Positions 42,843 through 54,947 of a DNA stretch of 64,000 bases are shown in pieces; within the stretch, counting starts at the first letter, position 1; each line of letters begins with the position of its first letter. The stretch covers positions 29,698,001-29,762,000 of the forward strand of contig CM114272.1 of NCBI GenBank assembly GCA_050084515.1, written 5' to 3'. Both the position numbers and the translations under genes were made by a program. Source of the stretch: Blasia pusilla (Eukaryota > Marchantiophyta > Marchantiopsida > Blasiales). The notes under the pieces are model-generated. The model worked only from the letters and a program-made list of their open reading frames with translations. It had not been told where the DNA came from and ran no database searches.

Positions 42843-44825
42843 CTGCCGTATGAAGTTTCCCCATTGTCTCATTCATACAGTCCACCAACTAAGCCAAGAG
42901 CACAACTGTTTATACTTCCCCTCAATCGCATGCTTCCTCCACCACCCATGAAGTTCTTTTTGGCACTCCATGGCCTGTTTCAAGGTTCTTTTGTCCTTGC
43001 TACGTTGGAGTAGAGTGACATGCTCTGTTCTCTTATTCTCCTTGATGCAAGATTTGGTGTACCGGGTCACAGACCGTTGCCAATGGTAAGCATCCGACCT
43101 TTCCCTCCCTGGTTGAACCTCTCCACCCAATAATACTTCCCTCATAGCAATCCATCCAAGTTGTGCATTGTCCGCCATGAGTCCATAAATTTTTGGCGGT
43201 GGCCTTTTGTTTTCCTTCACCACCTCCAATAAGAGTAACCAACACATCTTCAAACTGCCAATGTCTTATGCTTTTACCTCACAAAAAAATATAGTTTTGA
43301 GTCCCTTCTCCACATGGTTGTAAACATGAGCACCCATGGTCAACCATCCATTTAGCACTCTGTAGCATATATCAAAGCTTAGCCAGCTGCCGTAGAGATC
43401 TTCCCCTTCCCTCATTCGATCTATAAGATCGAGGCCAATCGACGGCCCTGTAGTTGACATTTTGAAGACATAAGCTCTGGATGCTTTGCCTCCCTGGCTA
43501 ATGAACTACCATCTTTGAATAAATGGAAATCTTGAGTTGGCCTTGATTCTGGCAATGGCATCCATTTTGGCCGTCTTTCCATCAAGTACCCGTATTTGAT
43601 GCATCAAGTTATAGAAGCATTCAAGATCAACGAGAAATGCAAGATTTTCCCAAAGTTGTTTCTCCTCAATAGCCGTGATCTCCCCCGGCCCAGGGATTCC
43701 AAGCAGTTGTTCACAAATTTGTGATGTTGTTGTTAACTTGATCACTCCCAGCTTTGATCCTTGAGAGTTCCTATATACTTCGGCCACTTTCTTTGCCACA
43801 TCCTCCTTGATGTGTCTCTGAATTGCATCGGTAACAGGATGAATGTGGAGCCAACAGGAACTTCCAACCTGGTGTACTTGGATGTAGAACTAAAGTCATA
43901 CACAATGACAAATATGTTTGTTGGACACGCTCCAACACAAAAAGGGGATGTCTGACAGTGAGGACATCGATTGCCTGCCGACAATATGGTTGCACCGACC
44001 TCTTATGGAGTTTTTGCATTCTTTGGGGGACACGTATTGACGATTGCGCCTAGATATGAGCAATGGATGGTTGCTCCAACGACCGAGTAACAATCCAAGG
44101 ACCATGGAGTTTTTGCAAGCACTAGTCCATTGAAGCCTGCACCATCGATGACAATCAGACTTTCTGTCCATACCCTTCAAGCATCTTGCATCTTTCTTTT
44201 GAGCAGAACTAGGAAGTGGAGGCAACTAAAAAATGCAATTACCATCGTACCTAGGTAGCAGCTTGTCGACAAGAATGTGCTTGAACATGTTAAAGGGCAG
44301 AGACGACAACAAACTATTTCTTGATATTCGCAAGAGGAACGAGTAGGCAGAGGCAGGGCCTAGTTGGTGTCTGAGGGATCCACTGAGGTTGACGACATCC
44401 GGAATGTCTCTAGGAAGTAGAACATTGTTACAAATGTGTGAAGTTGGAGTCGATGCCAGATCTACAGAGGTGGGAGTGGCAAACGTAGAGCTCAATGCAC
44501 TAGGAAACTTTGGACCTTCTACTTGGGAAACAGAGGGCTTCAGAGGCAAGCCATAAATTCTATATTGACCATTTGTGTGAGGTAGGAGATTCCATACTTT
44601 ATAGTCTCTTATCACTAGCTGGAGTGTCTCACCTACAACGTCCTCCATACCATCCACCCTTGCATCCTTGGAAATAAAGATTGTTCCAATTTGGAGAAAA
44701 AATATCAGTGAGAGGAAATTTTCCTCCACTAGTATGTAAGACTCATGAGCTTGCGGTCAAATTATTTCTGATTGAGGAAGGCCCGCTAGATGACTGCCAC
44801 AAGTGAGTTTCACATAGTTATCCAT
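42843..44825 (-). pseudogene. M2 transposase exon 1 (zinc module and DDE core)
   Basis: The start at 44,825 (MDNYVKLTCGSHLAGLPQSE) matches E. The zinc-ribbon CPHCQTSPFCVGACP lies near 43,930-43,980. The catalytic core shows WLTMGAHVYNHVEKGLKTIF (first site, Asp replaced by Gly), then IYGLMADNAQLGWIAMREVL with the second Asp intact (E has Glu here), then DAYHWQRSVTRYTKSCI with the His after the C/D-x2-H motif typical of MULE transposases. EELHGWWRKHAIEGKYK follows. A TAG at about 43,506, after FPFIQRW, is shared with E. The donor is AG-GCGAGTT, a GC variant of GTGAGTT. Confidence 0.8.
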
Positions 44826-44989
44826 TCCCTGGTGATTCCACCAGGAGGAGAATAAGAATAAGAATAAGAATGAGAATGTTTAATTTATAGTGAATAGTGA
44901 CCTTTATTCTCCTAGCAGAATTTGGCTGACAAGATGTTGTTTGGTAGGTGAGATTATCTAACGCAATGGATTCAATCCTGTTGCAACCT

Positions 44990-45200
44990 GTCGGAGTCCA
45001 ATGGGTTGCAAATTTCGGGACTCGGACACGTGGTTTGCAAAGCCACAAAGTCCCATCGTTTGTCAAATCCGAGTGTAACTTGCAACCCGTCGGAGTCCGT
45101 TGGGTTGAACGCGGTTGTCACTCGGTACCCTTTGCCTGTGCGACCTATCTGATTCCGTCGGAGTCGGGATCCACGAGACCTTGCATGGATTTCCTACAGC
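44990..45200. repeat. hairpin repeat units in the M2 promoter region
   Basis: Three or four damaged units (for example 44,982-45,010 and 45,078-45,108) lie upstream of the M2 transposase TATA box, at the place where E has its 67-bp array. M2 similarity ends shortly after. Confidence 0.7.
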
Positions 45201-45240
45201 AACCCTACGAGGTATATCAACTCATTACAAGTTGAAGGAT

Positions 45241-45899
45241 GAGTTCAAACTCGCAAATAATATGCCAACTTACTCCAATATGAATGACCCGCAATAAAGG
45301 GCTGGAGGGTGTAATACACTATTATGTTTTGATTGGTAGGTCTACACCCGCATAGAGCTGATTTTCCTTGTTTGCAAGGAGTTTATTTGCACAAAAGGTT
45401 TTTTACCATATAAAGAAATTAGTGTTGATTGTATATAGGAGTAATGGCTTTAGGTTACTCATTCGAGTTCTATTCTTGAACCTGTCTATTATTCTTGAGG
45501 GTGTTGGGAATCATATGATTCATATAGAACTTGTGGAGCTTGTGGACTAGGTGAGTTAGAGTGGAGTCATGATAGTCAAGGATAGGGATGAGGATATCAA
45601 ATATAGACCTCTTGCATGTATAGTGTGTTTATGGGTGTAGGATGGATTCTTGAGTAGGGGTCTTGTGAATAATCCAATATTATCATTAGCTTAAGTGAGC
45701 CACTGAGAAGTATGGCCTTGTATTGGAGGCTCATGCTGAGCTCAAATGTTAGAGAGCATGAGGTAAGATTTTCATCATGGTTTTCTTCCAAGGTTTAGAG
45801 GGCAAGTTAGTTTCAGTAGTGTTGGAGTCACATGCATGGAATGGATTTGGTAGCAAGGGTCTTCTCGTGAGAAAACACTTAGGTCTCACAATATTTATA
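45241..45899. other. AT-rich spacer
   Basis: Short frames (45,368-45,550 plus; 45,597-45,791 minus) show no motif. Nothing else is recognised. Confidence 0.5.
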
Positions 45900-45905
45900 G
45901 TCGAA

Positions 45906-46100
45906 TGAGACTAGATCTCACACCAAAGGAGTTTAAGAAATTACTCACATTTGATTTCAATAAGGACCAGGTTTTATGGAAGTGAGTAGTGGATGTGAAT
46001 GATATATTTTTGAGAAATCAAGAGCGCACCTTCAATGTGACAATTGAAGACCACTTTCAATATACCAATTTTTTGGGGATATTAAGAAAGTTGTCAGCAT
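45906..46100 (+). pseudogene. fragment resembling plant formate-tetrahydrofolate ligase
   Basis: One frame with a single TGA reads MRLDLTPKEFKKLLTFDF, NKDQVLWK, stop, VVDVNDIFLR. Formate-tetrahydrofolate ligases carry a closely similar stretch (a DLTPEE helix, a D-I-D loop, W-R-R-V, then DVNDRFLR). The match is about half identical over some 33 residues and then fades. The enzyme makes 10-formyl-tetrahydrofolate in the cytosol. Here only a small relic is present, with no exon context, so it is a dead copy or a captured piece. The family call is moderate because it rests on one block. Confidence 0.45.
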
Positions 46101-47972
46101 AGCACTTGCATGTGTAATTTTAAGCATGGAGGCCGTGTTTGAGTTGTTCCATGAGAAGGTATGAAATTGGTAGTGGGTGACTAGATTGTGAGGCAATAAA
46201 GTATTCATTCATTTCTTAGACCACCTACAAAGCATAATGTATTAAGGAGGCTAAATGACTTGTAGGCCAAGAAGAGATAATCCACCCTAAAATATAGTAC
46301 ATGAGCAAAGGCCAATGACCTTTGCCCATTAGTAGGTCTATTGGTGTAAGCTAAATCCATATTTAATATTGATTTTACAAAAACACAAAATTTCAAGTAA
46401 AACGTGATCCTAAAATATCTAATGGATCATCTCCTATAACCATTGTTTAAAATCTCCATGACTTCGCCGGGAACTATCAATAGCTTTCTTGCACCATTGC
46501 TATGCCCTTTCAAAAGATGTCATTTCTTAACTTTCCATAGAGACCATCCAATATATTGAGCAATCTCTCAAACCATAAAATCCTTGAATGTCTTCAAGCT
46601 TTTGCACTCCTGCCAAGTTGCCACCTTCTTGATAGCAAAACTCGCCCCCACCTCTTGGAATATATGGCAACGACTTATGATTTCAATGCTCTTGTAAGTT
46701 ATAACCTTCCTACACACTCTCTATAATTTGGGACTAAAGTTGAGGAATCTATCCATCCCCCTAGAAAGATATATATGATCGTCTCATTTCAAAGGGAATG
46801 TGGAAAAACCAACCTAATCATGCTTCTCTAAGTATATCATGTTGAATTCATTTTTGGAGATGAATTTTTAACTTTTTGGAAGTATACTCATAAGCACTCC
46901 TTTGGGTTTGGATTATTCCCTTCCCACAAAGATCCCATCCCACTATACATGGTCATTTGGAGGAAAAAAAATTAAGATTATGATACTAGGGATGGATAAG
47001 GTACTTCAAGATATTCTAAAAAAAAGTGAAAGAAAATTATGAATAGAGGTTTCAAATGATCCAAATCCCTAAAAGTGATAGAAGGAGGTCCAAATTAGGA
47101 TATCTTTTATCATACGCCCACACGAAATAATGTAGTTATGAAGACACAAAAGGATTTTAGGTTTGGGTTCAGCAAAATGATTTGCATTGTAACTTTTTAT
47201 AAGTTCAAATCCTATATATGTGTAAATTAAATAATCATACTAAAAAAAGTGTTGCCTATCTAGTGGTATGTGGCATGGTTTTAAAGAGAATTGCAAGAAG
47301 CTAACCCTAGTAGAAGAGGACTAAGGTATGTAGGGAAGTTATGGAAGAAATTAAAGGGAAGATGCCATCAACATTGATCTCTTTTCCAACTATGCTAGAG
47401 GAAACAAAATTAGTTGAAGCCGGTGGGGCATTAGAACAAAATTGAGAGCCAATAGGGACGTTACTTATTGTGGGTCATGGCTTGTTGTATATGTATAAAT
47501 TGGTTAACCTAAAGCCAAACTCCTACTTGAAGTTGGCACTAGCTTATGTTATTCCATGCCAAGATTAGATTATCTTTGGTTACGATAAGCAAAAAAAATT
47601 CTTTATATTTTTCCCATTTGCACCTTCCATCTATTTTGGAGCCCAAAAAAGTCCATTATGATCACAATGTGGGAAAATGATGAAATATAAATTTTAATAG
47701 AAACGTTTGATGGAAAACCCATCAGGATACAAAGGAGGCCAGGGGGGCATAGAGAGACAAAAACCCGTAGGCCAAACCTGGTCCGTAAGAGACAGAAGGG
47801 GGCCTTCCCTCCCTAACGACCAAACTCAAAAAGAGCAGAGACAATATCAGAAACACCTAGAGAACTATGGCTACTACTAAGTGGGCCTCTAGCATTGGCG
47901 TCTCCAACCGCTTGAGCCTGCCGCAAAAGCCCATTTGCCTAGGCATACTACAAAGCTATGGAGACCAATTGC
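46101..47972. other. AT-rich spacer
   Basis: No frame above about 65 residues carries a motif. Poly-A and poly-T runs are frequent. Nothing further is seen. Confidence 0.5.
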
Positions 47973-48290
47973 CTACAATAAAGAATCGCAATGGCTAAGG
48001 ACAACCCATTTCTCCACTAGAGATGATGGGCAATCCGTAAGGAACGAGTCAAATCTCTCCCCCATAGCTCCATACATCTCAATGGCTAGGGGGATAAATC
48101 GATTTCTGTCATGAAGTCCACTATAAATGTGGGTCTTCTTTACGGCCGCCGCCGCTCCTTGTAGCAATCTCCCTTGTGACATCACTTGGGCTTGCACTGC
48201 CTCATGTGTAGGATCAATGAGAGGGGCATTCCGAGAAGGGGAAACAGGGAATTGAGGGTAATCTTGTACGTGAATGGCTAGTAATGACAT
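47973..48290 (-). CDS. 105-residue ORF, possible relic of a retroelement C-terminus
   Basis: The product contains LIDPTHEAVQAQVMSQGRLL, then KKTHIYSGLHDRNRFIPLAI and EMYGAMGERFDSFL. The pattern of a basic Tyr segment followed by F-x-P-L-A-I-E-x-Y-G-A-x-G recalls short C-terminal stretches that follow reverse transcriptases in some plant LINE-like proteins. No catalytic motif is present and nothing around it supports a complete gene. It stands alone in AT-rich DNA and is less AT-rich than its surroundings. Confidence 0.3.
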   Translation of the reverse strand: MSLLAIHVQDYPQFPVSPSRNAPLIDPTHEAVQAQVMSQGRLLQGAAAAVKKTHIYSGLHDRNRFIPLAIEMYGAMGERFDSFLTDCPSSLVEKWVVLSHCDSLL

Positions 48291-49857
48291 AACATGAATG
48301 CATGTTCAGAATTTGTTCCTTTGAAGCACTCGACCCCATATCCCCATTGTGCTTAGGTATCTCAATGAAATGTATCAAAACTCAAGGCGGTGACTCAAAA
48401 ATTATCGAGATCAATAAGATCTATGTGGAGGTTGTGGGTGCTTGAGGAGGCTAGATGTGGGAGGTGGGAATATTTCCTACATGAATAAGTCCATTGATGG
48501 GACCAACATAAGTCCACATACACGTACTTTATTCACGTACAACGATGTCCTATATTAATCTTTCATCTATGAATGAATAAAATAAGGATTGTTTCAAGGA
48601 TCCTAACAAACTAGGAATATTTCAAACACTTCAAGTGTAAATTCCTTACTTGAAATGATTTTTCTTAAATATTCCTAAAATTTTGTTCTTCTGAGAATTT
48701 TCCACATATTTAAAAATGAACATGAAACTAACACAATAATTCTACTCTATCCCTTTTATAGGCTTTTTCCTATTATTTCTCAAATTTCCAAGCAGTGCAA
48801 TTGCAACCCCATATCCCAATTAGGAACAATTTATTTATTCTTTCTTGGAAGGTGAGCCCCAATTGCAAAAAATTGAGTGTAGGACTTTTTCTCGAAAGGT
48901 GAGGTTTGAGGGATGCGTGATCCAAGCTAACTAATTCATGGAAGGACACCCTATGAATAGTAAGTTTATAGATATGTGTAATCCTACTCCCACCTATCTA
49001 TCTATATTCACCAACGTCAAATATGTTTATAAATGGGCGGATGCCTTTGGCTTGATCCACAAAACTCTTTTTAGCATGATCTGATGTTCCAAAACTCTCT
49101 CTTTTATGCTTCAATTGGATATCCTTATATTTCGTTATTTCCTAATATGCACACCTTAATATATATACTAGCTAGAGCCCGTGCGACGCAAGGGTCAAAT
49201 CGATTCCGTCCCCCTAAACTTAACTGTTAGCACTTGTTAAACCCGCCACATGTCTGCACGGGAAGGGCCTAAAATGCATAAGTGTCATGCAGAGGAAGCC
49301 CTTGCTTGAAACCTTAGACTCTTTTAATAGTATAGACAGATATATAAAATTATATGTGATTTTTGTATATCAAGCCAAAGGCATCCACCCAATTATACAT
49401 ATTATAAAATTAAGGCATATGTATAGGTGTAAGAAATTCTCAACAAGATTCCAAAAAGTATTTTTATGCATAAATTTAAGGTTGCAATTAAAGAGAAAAT
49501 GTATATAATAGTGTGATCCACATGCCAAGATATGTGGGAGAAAGATTTGATGGTGTACATGAACTCCCATTGTACTTAAATATTAGCATCAATCCAAGAA
49601 AGAATTTTCTTAAAGAGAAAGTAAATAGATTACTAGTTATGGATCTATGGTCAAAGACTATCCAATATCCAATGTAGGCATCTTCAAGATCCTAAATGTT
49701 TCCTTTCTATAAATTTTTGAGGGTCTTACGACAAGAATACATTTATATCATTAAAATAGGAGAGAATTTCATATTGAAATAAACGCACTAAATAACTAAA
49801 TTCACTCGAATCCTCTCTTCCATTGTCTTAATTATAAGGAAAGCAAGAAGGAATGAA

Positions 49858-49913
<56 letters not shown>

Positions 49914-52827
49914 TAAAGGGAATGGAGGGTCAAGCCTTGACTACCCGCATAATATACACCACAAGTGCATAAATATAAGAGAATATTTCCATTACATAAG
50001 GAGCCCATAAAGAAAAAAGTGAGAGTAAAAAGAGAAATGCCCACAACGGTTTCATAAAAGTTTATATCCATAAACTTTAATTGATAAAGAGTAAAGAACA
50101 CAACATACTTGGTGGATCCTACAAATGGATGGAGAAACCAACCAACCAAAATTAGAGTGTGCCAAAGTGTTACCTCAACTACAATATGTTGAGAATGGAC
50201 ATAGGGATAAATTGGATATGAGGGCTCCACTACATATTAGAAAAGTGATCTAACATGAAAGTGGAGAATGACATTCAATGTTTTTGGATATGTTTGGAAA
50301 AAGGGGAGAGATGAATCATAATGAATCATCTTCAACAATGAGTATGATGATTTTTCTTTAACATGTACAACCAAATCTGTAAAAACTTATTTTAGAAAAA
50401 TTAAGAATTCATTAAAACTTTGATGAGTTATACCTTATGTGAGAATACATTCACAAAATATTACTATAATCCTTAAAAAAATCAACCATATAATATTTTA
50501 CTTAAATAAAGAATTTTGATACCAAATAATCTTGCTAAAAATACTATTAAAAATATTTTCAATGAGTTTTTAAAATCTTTGAAAGATATGTTAGACCCAA
50601 AATCCTTTTTTACCTTATAGTATGTTTTTATAACCCCATATAGAAGGTATGATTTCTAAAGTCGTTTAGAATACTTCAAACCCCTCTTATTGTTGCATAT
50701 GTGATACATAATTTTTATGATCACACGAAAACTTGTCATCTTAAGATTAGCATATAGGAGAAAGTGCTTAATGGCGTGATAATTTTTTTTCATTTAAAGA
50801 TTTTTTATTTGGTACAAATTTTAAAGTTTGAAAAGGTCCTAAGTACATCCTGGTACAATTAAATATTATTTTAATTTTACCTTTAAGCAAGCTCCACAAT
50901 GGTGGCTAAGTAGTAAGTACTACATAATAACAACCAAAAATCCAAAGACAAAATTACACCAATGCACTAAAAATCTAGTGCATAGTTCTCAAATTTTTAT
51001 TAGGATTCTAGTTTAATGAATGTTAATTCTTCTATCATGATTTCTTGACATTTCTCTTTTTAACATGTTTATGTATTTTTTTGTGCCATTATTATTTCTA
51101 TTAATTTCTATGAAAAAAAGTCCCCAACTTAATGATAGAGATTGATTGCATTGGGAGGACTCTTTGATGTTTATCAATCATGATTTATGATATCCAATTT
51201 TTTTAAAAAGTTCATAAGCTAGAGGTTTGTTGTACAAAGATCAAATTTTTTAAAAACTCCTTATTTTCTATTTTGTGACAAGTGACTTGTACATTGACTT
51301 AGTCAAAGATTAACTTGAAACATGTATGCACAAGTTATCATTCCCTTGTACTGGAAGTTGGATATGGTTTGACGATCATGTGTACTTTCGAGAATATAAC
51401 TCGCCTTGTGTATCTTTTTTACTTCCTTTTTTGAGGTATTTTTATATATGTGTTAGTGTATTTTGGTGTGTGCACGAATCTTCCCATATTTGTGGAATAT
51501 ATTAAGATTTTTATTGTATCAATATAAACAATGATGTAGATTGTGTAGTGATAAGAACAAGATTGCATACACAAAAAGTCCGTGTCCATGACTTTACGTC
51601 CATCCCGAAGACAAACATGTTTGTATGGGTGTGGGTACCCAGGCCCTGCACATGAGCCTTCCCCGCCCGCAAGGTACACCCACGCTTGGTTAGCCTGCAC
51701 CTAGTCTAAGCACTTACCATCGCCCATTTTGTAGCGTGCGCGCAGCGGTCCGCCCTAAGCCTCCAATAGGCCTGCGTACAATGTGTAGGGCGGGCTATGG
51801 GCATATGGAGGGCGGGCTTAAGCCCTCCTAAGGCAAGATGTGGGCTCAGATTAAGTGTGTGGACTCAAATTAAGGGAGGCGAGTAGGAATTGACCTGCAC
51901 ATAGCCCCCCGCACCAGCCCGCGCAAAGCGAGCTACGCATTCCGACAAGATTTTGGACATGTGAATTAGGAATCAATCAATAATTTCAGAAAAAATTAGC
52001 AATAATAATTCTATTTTTTGAAAAAATAATTTAACGAGAATTTAAATTTTTTTAGAATAAGTAAAGTTTGAAATTTGAATATTTCTATTCTATCTAAAAA
52101 ATTTTTTTGAAATTTTTTTTCTCACATTAATTAATTTTCTTAGAGTATTAAACCAAAGATCGCGTTAATTTTATTGATATAATATACATATATGCTGATT
52201 TCTTAGATGATCTTGTGTTTATGTTTAAATCTAATTTGTGGATATGTTCACTTTTAATGCTTAATAAAGAGATTTATATGGCTTGAAGGATATATACTTA
52301 AGGTAATATGCCAAGATTTTTGTGAACCATGGGAAATATGTTCTATTATTTGGGTTAGCACTTGACATCTTAAGATAATGTTAATAAAGGTTTAACTTTC
52401 TTCTTATGACATATGCCATGGCATGGGATCCATACAAAATTCTAGAGGAAAATTTTATTTTTATTAAAAGAAGGGAAGAGAAAAGAGATACTTTGAAAAA
52501 ATGAGGATTTAACTTTTGAGAAGTTAAAGGGTTTTTTTTCCAATAGGAGAGAAGAAGAGCAATATCTTTTAATATTTAATAGGGGAGGAAAATAGAGAAA
52601 TGGATAAATTTGCATAGAGGGAGGGTTTTCTAAATTTTCAAGAAGAGAGGGGAGGAGAGATAGGAAATAAAGTTTGAATAGGGCATGGGCGATGAGATAG
52701 GAAAGGAATTGACCTTCCTCCCAACCTCTCTATTCCCATGAAAAGGTAAGATAAAGGTAGGCAAAGAGGAGACGTTTGGACAAGGATTAGAGGGATGAAA
52801 ATATATAGATACTCTCTCTCTATCTCT
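48291..52827. other. AT-rich spacer
   Basis: This is about 4.5 kb of strongly AT-rich DNA without a recognisable coding frame. A pure AT microsatellite lies at 49,861-49,907. A short GC-richer island with GGGCGGGCTTAAGCC-type inverted repeats lies at 51,740-51,930. A GA-rich stretch (52,480-52,830) precedes the start of G3. Confidence 0.5.
49861..49907. repeat. (AT)n microsatellite
   Basis: An uninterrupted run of about 23 AT units. Confidence 0.95.
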
Positions 52828-53340
52828 TGTCACATCTTTTAGGATAGATCGGTGAGATCTAGTAGATGTCTTTTTCGAGTAGTGGAGGACATACTCAAGA
52901 GGCTGAGGAAGACCTACTGAGGCCCCGGGAAACGTGAGATAGTAGGTTTCCCCTTCGTTTTGGCTCATTTGGAGCCATAATGAGGAACTTATTTTAGGTA
53001 AGTACCATTTTGAGTATATGATCAGATTTCTATTTTTGGTAAGTGGCCCTTGACCTCCTATATCAGGTCAAGAGCCAAGGAGGTGATTTGGAAGCACAGG
53101 TTACCATGGAGAGAGATTGGGAGAGGGGAGGGGTATACCTCAAGGAGAGAGAGCTTGAGAGGTCATTTTCTCTTTGTTAAGCCTTTTGGCACGAGGCGGC
53201 GGAGCTATGGTCCCTTGCCTTGTGAGTGTAACCCAAGCCGTTCATTACGAGAGTGGGTTTGGTTTGACATTGAGAGAGACATGTGAGAGTGCACACATGT
53301 GAGAACTACGGTATTGTGAGAGAGATTGGATTTTATTTTA
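52828..53340 (+). repeat. G3 terminal repeat A (5' copy)
   Basis: A 513-bp repeat from TGTCACATCTTTTAGG to GGATTTTATTTTA, followed by the leader CAAAGAGAGAATGAG. It is preceded by non-element DNA (CTCTCTCTATCTCT). Confidence 0.85.
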
Positions 53341-54947
53341 CAAAGAGAGAATGAGTGAGTGAGAGAGCTTCATGGGGGAGCTCGCTAGTTGCTCGATGTT
53401 TGGTGCAGGTTGGAGGACCGTGTTCCCTACTTCATGGCTTATGGGAGTGCTCACCGGAGCAAGAGCCGGCGAGTTTGCTGTTTTGCTTTGCTGTTTTTTG
53501 TACAGGAGAGTGGCACGTGGAAGCGCTGCCCAATTTTTTTATAGGAATTGAGTATGGGGGAGGATTCCTCCATGCTGGTGTTCTTGGGAGCACCATATAG
53601 CTTGCTGATTTGTGTTCTCACAAGTTTTATATTTTTGTTGTGAGAAGTCAGCTCGGAAGTGCTGCCGAATTTTGTGTAGGAGAAAGAGACGTTGGGCTTT
53701 ACGATAGTCCCCGTTAGTTTTTACTCGAATGTCTGATTCAAAATATTTTTTAACGTTGTCGTAGATCGTGAAGCTATGCAATGGATGGTGTTGGATTGTG
53801 AGCAAAAAATCATGGTCAATCTTGCAAATTGCCATTGCTAGGCAATTTTTAGGGTTAAATTGTTCAAACCCTAAACCAGCCGCCACGCCAACGGCGGCCG
53901 TCGCCATCATAGTCACCACCGACGGTCAACCATCACCATCAACGATCAATTTTCACTGTCAACGGTCAACAGTCCACCGTCCATCATCCATCATCGGCTT
54001 TTGCCGCCGCCTAGCGCTGCTCATAGCCGCGTTCAGCCGTTTTCCACCCTTAGTTGCCATTTCGCCATTACGAAGTGGAAGGTCTTCCACGACGACCGTT
54101 GATTCTTTGACTTGTGCCGCCACCATGTACTTTGTTTTGGTCGCCACCGTCATCGCAGTTTCCTCATCAACTTGTGATGGCAGGTGACCTCGGGTTATGG
54201 TGTTTGAGTTTTCATTTCATGCTGCTATGTTGTGATTGGTAGCCGCTTGACGATGATTGAGTATCGTGTCATGATGCGCGTGGCCACAACGCGCCGCCGA
54301 TTGCTATGTCGTGCCGCTCGTGGCCGCACCGCACCATCTTGATCGCAGAGCCTCTCCTTCACTAAGAAGCAGAGCATGTGAATTGCTGATTGAGGAGGGT
54401 ATGCCGCTCAGTGCCGCACCCCATTCCCGAGTCTCTTGCCGTTTGTAGCCGTTCCGTTCCGTGCCGCACCGGACCGCTAGACCTGCACCGCACATCAATA
54501 AGGTTTTAGCAGCGTCAATACGAGAGGAGTTCAACTAGCTGATTGGAGGAGTTATCTTCACGAACAAGTTGGGGTCAAGATTTGCAGTTTCCGAGGAGCG
54601 GCATTGACATTATTGTCAAGTTACCCATTCTGGTCTCTTAACCTACACGTGTGAGGGATTTTCCGGGTATTGGGAAATTATTTATGATATCGGGTTTCAT
54701 GCCGATGCTGAGAGCATTGATGATGTATGGGTTTAGGGGACATAGAACTGTGTGGGATGTCTAGAGTTGAGGATGGTTTGTCGATGAGACGATAGATAAG
54801 TTGATTTGCCGCACCACGTTGCTTGTTGCCGCACAACACACGTCTCAGTAAGAGAGTGTAGATTGAGTGCCACATGTTTAGTTTGAGTGATTGAGGGATT
54901 ACTCGCAAGATTGAGAGTGATAGTGTGAGAGAGGCACAAGGGCCATC
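53341..54947 (+). other. G3 untranslated leader
   Basis: The same architecture as in G2: a short common start, a CCGCC/GGTCAACCATCACC repeat section (53,880-54,010), and a CG-rich GCCGC section (54,240-54,500). The common stretch before gag includes GGTCAAGATTTGCAGTT. No conserved frame. Confidence 0.6.

Larger units (their letters stand above)
27570..45240 (-). mobile_element. M2: MULE-like element (minus), split by element E
   Basis: M2 consists of 27,570-30,167 (terminus, exon 2, left part of intron) and 42,539-45,240 (right part of intron, exon 1, promoter). Joining them at the GTATACATG duplication restores intron sequence like that of M1. The GA-rich terminus GAGGCGCGGTAAGAGGAGAG lies at 27,570. 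On the right, similarity to the promoter region of E ends at about 45,240, so the divergent methyltransferase gene seen in E is missing here. Confidence 0.8.

Noticed and set aside
51740-51930. GC-rich inverted repeats as a possible RNA gene
   Set aside because: I could not fold a tRNA, snRNA or miRNA precursor from it by eye, and there is no supporting motif.
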